This document shows positions 24,528 through 59,038 of a DNA stretch of 64,000 bases, one piece after another. The stretch is from Gordionus sp. m RMFG-2023 (taxonomy: Eukaryota; Nematomorpha; Gordioida; Chordodea; Parachordodidae), in NCBI RefSeq assembly GCF_954871325.1, contig NC_088779.1:8930846-8994845 (forward strand), given 5' to 3'. The notes under the pieces were generated by a model. The model was not told where the DNA came from. It saw only the letters and a list, made by a program, of their open reading frames with translations, and searched no databases. The first letter of the stretch is position 1; each line of letters begins with the position of its first letter. Position numbers and translations under genes: made by a program.

Positions 24528-24880
24528 TAATATAACATACAACATTACATTTTATAAAATAGACAATTAATATCTTTGAACGTAACTTTTAACAATTAAA
24601 ATAAAAAGGAATGATACATAATATAATATTTTATATAATATATTTGAATAGCTACATAACATGAAGGCTTTTCCAAAATAAAAATACTAAATAATTTTTA
24701 CAAAAATAAGAATAAGTTTTATAAAATTATCTTGCGTTATAAAAGTTAATTTGAATATTAATTTTATAAAATAAAGAAATTAATAGTCAAAACATTCAAC
24801 ACTACATTTTATAAAATAGACAATTTATATCTTTGAAACATAACTTTTAACAATTAAAATAAAAAGGAATGATACATAAC

Positions 24881-25628
24881 AATTCTTAGAATCGTAATAT
24901 ATAGCGGGTTAAATAGCCTAAATATCCTTTAGTTTTTACCAAGATTTACTCATTCTTGATGAATGATTTTTTCCATAAAAAAAAATCACATACAATCTAG
25001 AAATATATCCTCATCAATACTTTTGGAGTTATTTAGTGATTAATTCCTAAGATTTATTTTAGTATAGGACAAGAAATTAATAGATATATATATGGCGAAA
25101 TGTAATGAAGTTTTTTCTCTCGAGTAAGCCATTAACATTTAGATTTTAATTTAAATTGCATGGCTACCCATAGTTTGTTTTATTAAAATGTGCTCTAACT
25201 TTTGTGTTCCAACTTATCCTGGCTTGTTCTAACGTACCCCACTTTTTTTCAGCCACTAAAAATATTTAAAATAAACTTAAAACATTTCATATTTTATTAT
25301 TTTCCTTCATCACGTTACTTCATCTTTTTATGGATTTCTTCGTGTCTTGGTCTCGCTTATGATTTAATCAAAATGTAAATTTCCTACAATACTTTAAAAC
25401 ATCTAATTATAATGCTCTAAGGGATGTGATAAACTCGGGTTAGAAAAGACTAAAAAAATACTTTATATTGCTGGAAATTATATATTTATATTCAACATAT
25501 TTAAGTGATGGTACTAGAGATTCTATTATAAAAAATTTGATCATAAAACTATTGCCAAGTGTCATCCAGACACTTCTACACCAAGCCTGACAATATTACC
25601 CCCTACCTCCCTACCCATCCTTTTTTCT
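24881..25628. other. Intergenic, nothing recognised
   Basis: No exon or repeat end was seen. Confidence 0.5.
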
Positions 25629-25812
25629 CAGTGATCTCTCTTGTCTTTACAATGGCAGGGGGCTCAAAATTTTTTATTTTAAAATTTCTGAATATCAAAA
25701 TGACAATTATTATTTTTCAGGTATTCTTTTAAAAAAAATTCAAAATTTTAAGGGGGTTCTTCATTTCTTTTAAGGGGGCATGAGCCCAGTACGCCCCATA
25801 ATGAAGCTACTG
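25629..25812. mobile_element. Short hAT-type MITE related to copies A and B
   Basis: It begins CAGTGATCTCTCTTG and then TCTTTACAATGGCAGGGGGCT, recalling the CTTTACAATCTCAGGGGGCT of copies A and B. It ends CATAATGAAGCTACTG. Flanks TTTTTTCT (25621-25628) and TTTATTCT (25813-25820) match in 7 of 8 bases. At 184 bp it is an extreme deletion form with diverged ends. Confidence 0.7.
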
Positions 25813-28689
25813 TTTATTCTTTTGACGAGAGCAACAACAAAACTTTCTACCGCCCTTTGATTTTGATGAGAACAACCCCCCCCCCCCCCCTACTCATTCT
25901 TCTTAATAAAAGTGCCTGCCTTATTCCAATTAAAATGTTTTAATATTTGAATTTGTAAAATGGTAAGATCATTTAATTGATATATAGATTGTAATGTATA
26001 ATTTTATTTATTTTATATATATTTTTTGGCAGATAAAGTAAGAAATAAGAAATAACACGTAAAATAGTTTTACATAAACAAAATTTTTATATTTAATAAA
26101 ATTTATACTATAAAAAGAGAAAATAAATATCAATAGGTGTGTAATAAAATGCAAGTTAATTACAATTTATAATTATTTTTTGGAGCTAATTTTTATGTAT
26201 TTTTTCCTCTATTAAGATGCCAAAAAATGTTATATGTATGAAAGAAAAATGTTAGTTCTACCCGTATTATTTGATGCTCAAGAAACATTCGTTAGGGTAT
26301 TATAAAATTTAATTAATAATTTATCATTACAAATCAATTCAGCAGGTTCCACTTTCATAGAATTTGGGCTTAGAAAGAAAAACTTTAATCTGGACTAATT
26401 TTTAAATGAAAAAAGAAAATAATTCGCGAAATTTTGCTTTTAATAAAAATTCAAAATGAAATAATTAAAAGTGGGTAATAAAGAAATGCGCGAATAAATT
26501 GCGAGGAATAATTCTCCCCCCCCCCCCCCTAAATAAATGTAGAAGAATATAGCAAATAACGAGGGCGGCGTTGTAATCACCGCTCATCTAAAGAAATAAT
26601 TTAGAACTGAAAGAAAGCATTGCAGTACGATAAACATGCGAAATAGAATGTACACTTATCGAAAAATACAGAAAGTCGGATGTTAAAAATAAGTGAATTT
26701 TAACTCCCCCTCCCCACCCCCAATAAAATAAATATTTGAATCATATAAGAACCCGTTGGTTCTAATCCGGTCTTATTTTGGACCGAAATAAACTTATTCC
26801 AATCGAGATTTAGGGCTGATCTGGACCATTTGGAACCAAAGATTGGTCGTGACCTTCATTAATTATAATTTTATATACATAAATTTGATTCGGCAAAGAT
26901 ACGTAATAATATAAAAATGTATAAAAATATAAAACAAACAAGTCAATATTTGATTAGATGGGATGAAAATTTAGAGAAAAAAAAAATAAATTATTTATTT
27001 TTATATAAAATATACTTACACTTACCTTAATATTAATAAATTTATAAAGGGAAGTATAAAACTCAAGCTCTGAAAAAATACTATGTTGAGTAATATATAT
27101 TTTTAAAATTTTAATAAAATTTAAAAAAAAAAAAATTTTAAACCATTTTTAAAATTTTTTAACCTGCCTATATCTACATAAGTAATATCACAAAATTTAA
27201 ATGAAATATCTTTAATCAAAAATATAAACATTTATTTTTTTTAAAATAATTATATATTTTAATACATTTTTAACAAAAAATTCGGAATACATGATGGAGA
27301 TTTTAGTTCTGACTTCTGTTTATAGATGATTAACTGATCAATTCTGAAACATTCCAGCTTATTTATAAAGAGCTCATAAACTTTCGTGATATATTACAAA
27401 TTACATAAATATTATATATAAAAAATGTTTGGATAGTGAATTGAAATTAAAAGAAAAAAACAAAACAAAAAATGATATTAAAATGTTTTAATCAATTACA
27501 AACCCTTTCATTCCATCAGAATTCCATATCTTATTACACATACTTTTTATTAGAAATAATAATTGCCTGTCAATTCATTCTCAATCCCGCGTTTTGCGAT
27601 AATACAAAAAATGAACGCAGCGGAGAAGGTAAAAATTATTATTGATATTTATAATTGGCTAATCATTTTGATATTTATAATTATTGCAATGTGGCAGTCA
27701 CCTCGCTAACTCTCATCCTGTAGGTCTGCCTAACCCTAAAGCTGTTTATTATACCTGTAAGAATTAATCTAGTTCCTTTCAAAACATTTTAAATTAATGC
27801 AGTTCTTGCTAGAAAGAGGGTAGATTTTTAGGATTTTTTTGATCCATATATTTAATTAAACTCATACCAAGAGAAGGGAAAGTTACAGATCTGGATTAAA
27901 ACTAATAGATTTAATTATTTATTTTTAATCTGTTTATTGTCCGATGATTTCTCAGAGTTTTAATTTTAATATTTATTTAATAAAAAAAAACAAACAGGAA
28001 ACTAAATCACGAGGATATAATTTATATTTATAATATATGATGTAATCCCATAAACAAATACTATCCATAAAAATGCATTTTGTGGGATGGGCAAGAAATT
28101 TAAAGGATGTAAGGAGAATAATTTTATCCTTATAGTAAATTTGAGATTAATTTAATATTTATATATATAATATAAACATTAAATATTTTGATAGTTTATT
28201 ATGTAAATGGGGTTATTAATTATTATGATCGTGGTGTAGATAAGGGGGAAGGTTAGGGTTAGCCCCCCCCCCCATGTGAAATATGATTAGGTAAAATTTT
28301 TGTTTTCCTAATACCTTTATGATGATATCTAAGAGGAAAATTTGCTTTCCATAATTCTCTAAAAAAAATAATCTCATAAATTTCTTCTATTTAAAAATGT
28401 GTCCGCGAAAATGGTAAAATTCTAGGAATAAACAAAACACATTTTATTACACAAAAAATTTTCTACAAATTATAATTTAAAAACAATTCAAAAAACGACA
28501 CGCTTCTCAGAGAGGTTATATTTTGTATAAGATGAGTGTTTGGCCTTTTCTATTTTCACGGGGAAAAATCATCTATTATATCATTTTAAATTTGATATAA
28601 CCCATCTTATTTTAGAATCACATTTTCCAAAGATGCCATAAGTTATTTGGTCATTTTTTTTATACTATCACTATCAAAGTTACTACCAT
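25813..28689. other. Intergenic, C-tract rich, nothing recognised
   Basis: Several homopolymer C runs (25877-25890, 26516-26529, 28262-28273) interrupt AT-rich DNA. A tiny open frame, ATGAACGCAGCGGAGAAG followed by GTAAAAAT at about 27611, has the look of a short first exon with a donor but no partner can be assigned. Confidence 0.4.
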
Positions 28690-28855
28690 ATTAACCGGCT
28701 TGATTTCGCCTATAAAACGGTTAAATCCAAAATATTATTCCTAGACCTTTCTGTGATCCGTGGGAAAATTTTCCAATCTCGAGTATTTTTACTTTTGACT
28801 AAAATAAACCCTTTTTGAAATCGGCTAAATCGAACCAGTTGACAACACCAGTCAG
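28690..28855. mobile_element. Foldback hAT-type MITE, diverged copy
   Basis: TTAACCGGCTTGATTTCGCC at the left and AAATCGGCTAAATCGAACC...GACAACACC at the right match the family seen at 5062-5283, with many substitutions. No target duplication is clear. Confidence 0.5.
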
Positions 28856-29984
28856 AGACAAGAAGTCTCATATTTTTGAAATTATGATAAAAAGTTTATT
28901 TTTAAATTGGTGATGGGAAAGATACATCGTTTATTTAATTTTTTTTAAATATAATTGACATGATACTTCTAGAATTTTCGTTCTATATTAGATTTTGATA
29001 CGAATTTTAGTTATTTACGTATTTTGCTAATAGATTTTTTACCAAATGGAAGATTGAATTAGTAGGTATACGTAGCCTAAGCCTTTAGTGAGTACTTTCA
29101 AATGTTTGGCAACATGCCTATTAGGATCGTGTCTTTTAGAGTATTTTCGATTTTTGAATCGCAATATAAAATCCGATATTTAAGACTCTGTTTTTCTATA
29201 AAATTCAATCTATCATCAATTATAAAAGCTTAAGTATTTATTGGAGTTGATACCTACGCTTCTTTTCTTTTGAAACGATATTCCAAAAATGGTTTAAAAA
29301 ACTGACCAAATAAATAATAATAAAAAATTATCATCAGTCAGAGTATCTGTGTACTTAGTATTTGGCATAATAAGTGCTAAATTCAAACACTAAATTTTTA
29401 CATGTTCATAATTCCATAAAAATTATAAAATATGATTGACTCCTCCATAATTGTATTTTTGCTAGAGTAATCAAGATAAAGAAATAAATTTATGTCAATA
29501 ATTTTCTTTTCTAAACCATATTTTTTATCGCAACCTGGTCAGAGCCAGCCCTAAATATTAGAAATTTTTTTAAATATTTTTATAAATGGTAAATTTAAAT
29601 ATATGATTAATTAATTAATGTTTATTGTAAAACTCGAACTTTGACTAATAATTACCAGAAAATTTACAGAAAATTTCTATATTAATTTTGAGCATTAATA
29701 ATATCATTAAAGAAAATGTTGATGAAAAGATGTAACTGATACAGTTCAATCTGACTATATGAATGCCAATTTATTTGGTTATAATTCTTGAACTATTAGT
29801 TCTCTGGAGAAGATGCCATGAATGTCGTTAAGATGGCAGCTTTTTATACCCTGGGAACAAATTTATAGTTGAAAGTCATATTAAATTATTATTTCGTGAC
29901 TTCTTTGCACTACATCAGGTAAAAATTATGCTCGATCCCAGACTGAAAATTCTCTATTCTTCCAGGGAATCTTGGAAATATTAG

Positions 29985-30118
29985 TGTTTAGCATACAATA
30001 AACAATAACAACAGATTCAATTTTAATTTATCAGAATATATAAACATCTCATGTTTAGCATTCAATAAACAATAACAACAGATTCAATTTTAATTTATCA
30101 GAATATATAAACATCTCA
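29985..30118 (+). repeat. 67-bp perfect tandem duplication
   Basis: Units 29985-30051 and 30052-30118 differ at one position (CATAC versus CATTC). It must be recent. No coding or repeat context explains it. Confidence 0.95.
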
Positions 30119-31224
30119 TTTAAAGTTCGTAATCCAACTCATTTAGAGGAATTAATAACCAAAATTCTATCTAGAAATTGACACGAAAAATGAAATCTTT
30201 TATTCGATTTTCATTATTCAAGTTAAATAAGGTTAAGTTCGATTACTTCAAATATAGAGCTGGCTAACTGCCATTCATGATACATTTTTGATTTAGGAAT
30301 ACATCATAACTCATATTATTTAACTGCTGACGGTTCGTGTTGTCTAATACTTGTTTTAACAAAACTTTCGGCGTGATTTAAGTTTCTTATATCTTAACCG
30401 ATTTTTTTAAACTAGTTGGGGTATTTAAGAAGTCTAACTTCGAATCGCGCCTTTAATATTAATTTTATTAAACTTAATGTCGATTAAAAGATTAATTTTC
30501 TATAATAATTAATATGCTATCCTAATTGAATAATGTATTAAAATTGTATAAATTGATTTTAGTAATTTAAGCTTATTTTAATTATATAGATTTCTTTTTT
30601 CCTTATATAGATAGTTTATAGCTACCTATAATATAGTTTTAAACCTTATATTTAAAAATTACAGGGATTTAAAGAATCTATATATATATATATACTAGTA
30701 TATAACAATATATCATTAGTTAGCATAATAGTCAAAGATATTAATAACAAAAAATAACTAAATAAATCAATTATTTCGAAAGTAAATCAAAATTTTGGTT
30801 GAAAATTCATTTAATGATATAATATATCTATAATTTAGATAATGAATATATATTTATTACTAATAAAAGGTGAATAAATTAAATTATTTTATATACGTAA
30901 AGAGTAATTATTGGGGCAGATATTTATCTAGGACTTGCATTATTAAAGTTGAACTCATTTAGAAAATTCAATGGTAAATATCTACTTGACAATTCATTAT
31001 TTAAATGTTTATGTTCGAGAAATTTGGCGCTTGATTTTTACGATTAAAATCCTCCAATAAAATTGTTAGAAACTAACAATTGAATTATTCCTTTTTTTAA
31101 GAATGATATCTCTATAAATTCATGGTTTGTCATAGGGACTTTAATACATGGTAATATTTTGTATGAAATATGAATTCAAATATATAAAATAGTTGGGAGG
31201 GGGGGTATTGTATCTCTTTACAAT

Positions 31225-31412
31225 TCATGAGAGACCAGCAGAGGTACTATTTGCCAGGCTCGAATTTTGGTATTATTTTTAAAATAAATTTATAAACCCG
31301 GCCTGGGTATTTTAAAAATATTTTTTTAGGCCCGGTCTGATTTTTAAAATTTTTTTTAGACTTGACCGGTATATTTAAAAAAATTAATAACGGGCCGGGT
31401 CGGGCCTTCAGG
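31225..31412. repeat. GGCCCGG/poly-AT island repeat (possible MITE)
   Basis: It begins CAGAGGTACTATTTGCCAGG and ends CGGGCCTTCAGGTCTCTG, so the two ends are partly inverted (CAGAG...CTCTG). In between, GGCCCGG-type islands alternate with TTTTTAAAA runs. The start word is shared with 33000 and 45614. No clean 8-bp duplication was found. Confidence 0.5.
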
Positions 31413-32149
31413 TCTCTGCATTCATATTTTTAAATTTATGTCTTTAAAAGACTTTTATTTGCTTTAGTTTGGAATTTATTAGACTTTAAAGAATGTTTAT
31501 AATAAAACAATAAAAAAAATTAATATATTTAACTATAACTATATTTTACAATATTTTATAATTCCTGTTTACATAATAAGATCAATGATAAAAAATGATT
31601 TGTATGAAAGTTATATTTCAAACGAAAACAAATATATCTTAAAAGTCATAAATTTACGATTTGGAAATGAGAATAAAATGGCGCAAAATTTAATATAATG
31701 CATTTTAAAAAATTTTAAATGAGGTTTGTTGGTGTTTAATTACAAAAATTTATTTATTTATTTTATGTAAAAAGTTATATAATCATTTTCAGTGAAATGA
31801 AAGGGGAAGTATGATTTTAATCAGATTTCAAAAATATAATCTATAACAGGTTAAAAAGCGTATATTATAAGCACGTGATGTCTGGTCCATCCAGAATATG
31901 GATATTGGAGTATTAACTGATAAATTTTTTGGTATTTATGAGCAATTTTAAGAAATAATACTTTTCCAGGCGAGTAATCCAGTCGATAATTTGTTTGGTT
32001 AATTAACCTTTAATCATTGGAGTAGGGGGAGGTTGGGAAAGCGTGTTTAGCAACGTCGATATTTAATTTGAGACTGTTATAAAATATTTTATATATGAGA
32101 AATACCAAATCGAGAAAATTAATAATTTGTTTGGACATAAGCTCGCATT

Positions 32150-32284
32150 TTTATAGTAAAAGCGAGAAGTGCGATATCGCTTTCCAACACGCTGGGCTTA
32201 ATTTCAGTATATCTCAAACCTATGGAGCTATGTCACGTATTTTTCTGCTTAATTTAAACGGCGACCCTAAGGCCAACATTTATA
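32150..32284 (+). CDS. Candidate upstream exon of the NIDO-AMOP-VWD-EGF gene
   Basis: An open frame with higher G+C than its surroundings encodes CDIAFQHAGLNFSISQTYGA and on to GDPKANIY. It ends at a good donor (A|GTAAAC) in phase 1. The first firm exon of the downstream gene, at 33755, needs exactly a phase-1 partner. The acceptor is uncertain: after TTTTTATAG at 32155 or AAAAG at 32163. The exon holding the signal peptide has not been found. It could instead be an unrelated decayed coding relic, since another coding-like frame continues after 32290. Confidence 0.4.
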
Positions 32285-32999
32285 GTAAACTACCGCAATT
32301 TGACAGCTAATGAGTTTATCAATTTGGATGATATCAAATTTTTTATTTATTTAATAAAAAGTTTTATTTTTGATTTCAATCATGATAAGAAACTAAGATT
32401 TATCACTATTAATAAGAGAAATGAGTCTCTATAGATAGTTAATAATAAAGTCGATCAGCTGGTACGCTTATACTATAAATTCGGCCTAGATGATAAGAGC
32501 TACCAACATTACCATAATTAATCACGTGGTCACGTGAATAATTATTTCTAAAATTTAAATATATAATAAAATGTGAAATTTTAGGGAAAATCAAATCACC
32601 CTATTTTTTCCATTAATTAATAAAATTTAAAAAAGAATTATATATTATTTATTTAAAATTTATGTTTTTAATCTAATGTACCATAAATATGCAATTATTC
32701 AGCATATACAAAGCCCATTTTCATAATTAGTGTGACAAGGGGATTATATTTTAGTTAAATGTATCATATTTATTCTTATATATTATTTTATCGAGTTATT
32801 TATACAAAGTCTATATTCTGTTAAATTCATAGCAAAATATAATAAAAAATATATCTAAACGAAACCTGATTAACCATTTATTTTAAACAAATATTTTAAA
32901 AACTGATTTGGTGAAGAATGAATTGTTTCAAAATGCATGTTTACAAAATTTTATAACAAAGTTTTATATAAAGAAATAATACAAATATAGATCTGCAGT

Positions 33000-33200
33000 A
33001 GTACCATTTGCACCCAGCCTGGAATCTTTAAAAAAAAAATCTTTTTCGGCCCGGCCTTGGTTTTATATTTTTAGGCTTGGCTCGCACACAGAGGTTGGGT
33101 AGGTTGCTGGCATAGATCAAAATTAAGCATGGCTCGGGTATTTTAAGTTTTAAATGCTACCTGAATTTTTTAAATATTCTCATTTTATGGCCAGGTCAGA
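33000..33200. repeat. GGCCCGG/poly-AT island repeat
   Basis: It begins AGTACCATTTGCACCCAGCC, the same opening as at 45624, and continues with GGCCCGGCC and GGTTGGGTAGG islands between T/A runs. The right end blurs out near 33200. Confidence 0.45.
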
Positions 33201-33461
33201 CCCAGAGCTATTTTAAACCTTTCCAAGGTATTTTATTAAAAAAAATTTAGGAGGAAAATTGGAAATATTAAGCATTAAATTCGGGTTAATCGATAATTCA
33301 TATAATCCAAATTCTCTTTTGAAAATTTGCCTGGATCTGAGGATTTTGTAAAATTAAAAAAATATTTTTGGGCCTTTCCCTCATTTGTGTTATTCATTTT
33401 TAAGATAAGATATTTAAAAATTTTACCGGATATAGAAACCTAGGGCGGTATGGCCAGTGAT

Positions 33462-33686
33462 TAGTGTTGTTAAAAGACTCGATTTAAGAGCCGATTTTTA
33501 AAAACGGCTAACTCGATATTTTAGCCAGAAAAATATTATCTAAGCCACAAGATTTCGCTAATGGATGTCCAAACCCTTGTGCCACCTATGAGCAAAATCT
33601 GAAGGCTCGCATTATATTTTTTTGAGTGAAACATTGAGTTAGCCGTTTTTAAAAATCGGCTCAAATCGAGCCTTTTAACAACACTA
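33462..33686. mobile_element. Foldback hAT-type MITE, copy 2
   Basis: TAGTGTTGTTAAAAGACTCG to CTTTTAACAACACTA, with the inner inverted pair GCCGATTTTTAAAAACGGC / GCCGTTTTTAAAAATCGGC well kept. Flanks CCAGTGAT and CCTGGGAT agree in 6 of 8 bases. It ends 69 bp before the first firm exon of the membrane-protein gene. Confidence 0.8.
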
Positions 33687-33754
33687 CCTGGGATACGAAT
33701 GTTCGAATAAATATATTTATAATATTGGAATTTGTTTTATTTTATTCATACTAG

Positions 33755-56842
<23,088 letters not shown>

Positions 56843-58080
56843 ATTATATTTTATGGCATATCGTTTCGCATAATTTAATATTTTGATAACACCTGAATGT
56901 ATACGCTAAAAATAAAAATTAAACGATTTTAATCCTACCCTTTTGAGAGAATGCGTTTTTCAATTAAAATTGATTTTCTTTTTTTTAAACCCTATACATT
57001 TCCTCCGTTTATTATTTTAAATGGATTTATTTTTAAATTTAAAACTTTAAAAAAATAAAATAATCAAATACTTTATTGAAATCGAGATAGTTCTCTTTAT
57101 TAACCTTAATTGCTTGATAAATAAACGATCTTTTAATAAAGGGTTTTTCGTTCAACAAATTAAAATATTTAAAATAATTGAAGAAAAATATATACTTAAG
57201 CTATTTAAACCCTTCTCCTGGCTTTAACTTTTCCCGCCCTTCTCCTCTTTTTTTTTATAAAAAAACTAAATTTTAATAAATTTTAAAAATGTAAAATTAT
57301 CCGATTTTCGTGATTGTTTGAAATTGTTATGTTGCGACTATAATTTAAAAATATTGTTATATTAATACTTATTTTCATGCGGAGATTATTATTCTTAAAA
57401 TTAATATAATCACGATTTCGCGTTAAAAAAAATGATTCTAGATTCTTCATTATATTTTTTTCAATAAAATGCTTTTATTCGCTAATATGATTTGTAATAA
57501 AACGTGAATAAATTATTTTTCTGCGACCTATAAATAGTATGTCACTGTATCTGTCTTAATGGAATATAGAATTCATGTGGATTCGAGATTTCTCGATTTT
57601 AAATCATTTACCGAAATCCGATTTTTTAAAATACGACTTAATCGGAAATGTATTTCATGTGGAGAACATACCTACCTTATAAATTTCGGCAGACCAGATA
57701 TTGCCTGGGATGTGAGAAATCGTATTCAGCCAATTTTACAATATTTTATAAACCAAATAAACTGGGGGTGACTAAACTGCTCATTCATATCAAATCAAAA
57801 GAAAATGAAAATAGGTTAAGCATTTTTAAAAACATAAAGAAAATGCAAAATAAGTTTTAGAAAAATATAGATAAAAGTTATCATTTTTGAAATAACAAAA
57901 TAACTTTTTAACTAAATTATGCATTTATACGCCTGTATATGTTTTTTTATGCTGCTTTTAAATATTCCTTGCTAATTAATAACATAATATACACAAGAGG
58001 TGACAGAAAAGGGTCATTTTGTAAATGTTAGCTAAAAAAAAGAAGTTATTTAAAAATTATTTTAAAAAACTTATTTTCAG
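56843..58080. promoter_or_regulatory. Intergenic region and likely NPAT-like promoter
   Basis: It holds TTTCCCGC at 57230-57237 (canonical E2F core) and TATAAATAG at 57529-57537 (strong TATA-box match). An open frame from the ATG at 57559 (70 residues, with CISCGEH) starts too close behind the TATA box to be sure of, and no family is recognised in it. Confidence 0.4.
57230..57237. promoter_or_regulatory. E2F site upstream of the NPAT-like gene
   Basis: TTTCCCGC matches the E2F consensus exactly and is part of a short C-rich island (TTTTCCCGCCCTTCTCCTC). NPAT expression is E2F-dependent in mammals, which suits its place here. Confidence 0.45.
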
Positions 58081-58172
58081 GCTGAGATTGCAAAGGCTAA
58101 TGACGTCCTTGCTTTATCGGAATTGGAATATTATCATGTTCGAATCTTCAATATCGCTTTCTATAGCAAAAG
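58081..58172 (+). CDS. Candidate early exon near the NPAT-like gene
   Basis: After a strong acceptor (TTATTTTCAG) comes an open, G+C-richer stretch encoding AEIAKANDVLALSELEYYHV and on to FYSKR, ending at AAAAG|GTGGTA. The charged-hydrophobic helix pattern is coding-like. It could be part of a LisH-type N-terminus, as NPAT has, but the alignment is weak. Its phase-2 end does not join exon 59039 directly, so at least one exon is missing between them. Confidence 0.4.
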
Positions 58173-59038
58173 GTGGTAACTTAGAATTAACCAAATTTGA
58201 TAAATTATGTCTTTTGTTTGGCATCAATTTAATTATATCGCCAAACATAGGCATGTTCAGGATTGTGTTAGGGGGGGGGGCACTATTTTGTTGGGGTTCT
58301 TATCATAAATTATATTAAAGGTCTTTACTCTTTACGCGAAATTTTAAGCCTCATTTTTATAAAATTAATTTCGGCTTATCACCTTTTTTTATATAAATGG
58401 TTTTTTGAAAATATTTATCATTATTTAGAAAAATTATTAATTTACTTATTTTTCCTTCAAATTATTGTTTAATGATGTATTATATATTTTGAGGAGATTT
58501 TGGTGGGGTGTAGGGGGAAATTTTATATCTTAAAGTGATATTTAATAAAATAGGGATTTTTTAAGGGTGCATGGGTACTCTAGGCTTGTCCTATAATCGG
58601 TAAAACAAAATATAAAAAAATATATCAAATATAAAAATATCTAATAATATATTCGGAAATAATTCTTTTTACCAATACATTTTTATATAGTTAATTGCGT
58701 ATAAATGTAATAATTATTATCCAATTTATTATAACCTGTCATATAACTCATCAAAAATGCAATCATTTATTTTTATAAATTATCTAATTAATTCCAAACC
58801 CATATGAAATTTTTCGGGCCGATGCCCCACGCGCCAAATCGTACCAATAATTGAAAAGATTAATCTTAAAAATGCATATACTAGACCCTTATTATGTATC
58901 AAAATTGATAATAGGTTTGATAAATTATTATTCCCACAGTTATTAATCAATTTTAAGATTACCTGGAAAGTAACAATTTTTACCAAACTACCTTGGCATA
59001 TAAAAAGGAATGTATATGGTTAAACAATGATCATGCAG

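Larger units (their letters stand above)
23207..24880 (+). repeat. Tandem duplication A-B-A'-B' split by a transposon
   Basis: Block A (23207-23347) recurs as A' (about 24619-24757). It shares ATTTGAATAGCTACATAACA and the following GAAGGCTTTTCCAAAATAAA. Block B (about 24540-24618) recurs as B' (about 24793-24880), sharing ATAGACAATT and AAAAGGAATGATACATAA. The Tc1-mariner element lies between A and B. The A'-B' junction is uninterrupted and so shows the empty site. Confidence 0.8.

Noticed and set aside
57559-57860. Nuclear-receptor-like zinc finger (CISCGEH, then YCLGCEKSY in another frame)
   Set aside because: The two Cys pairs lie in different frames without a usable intron between them, and the rest of the pattern does not fit.
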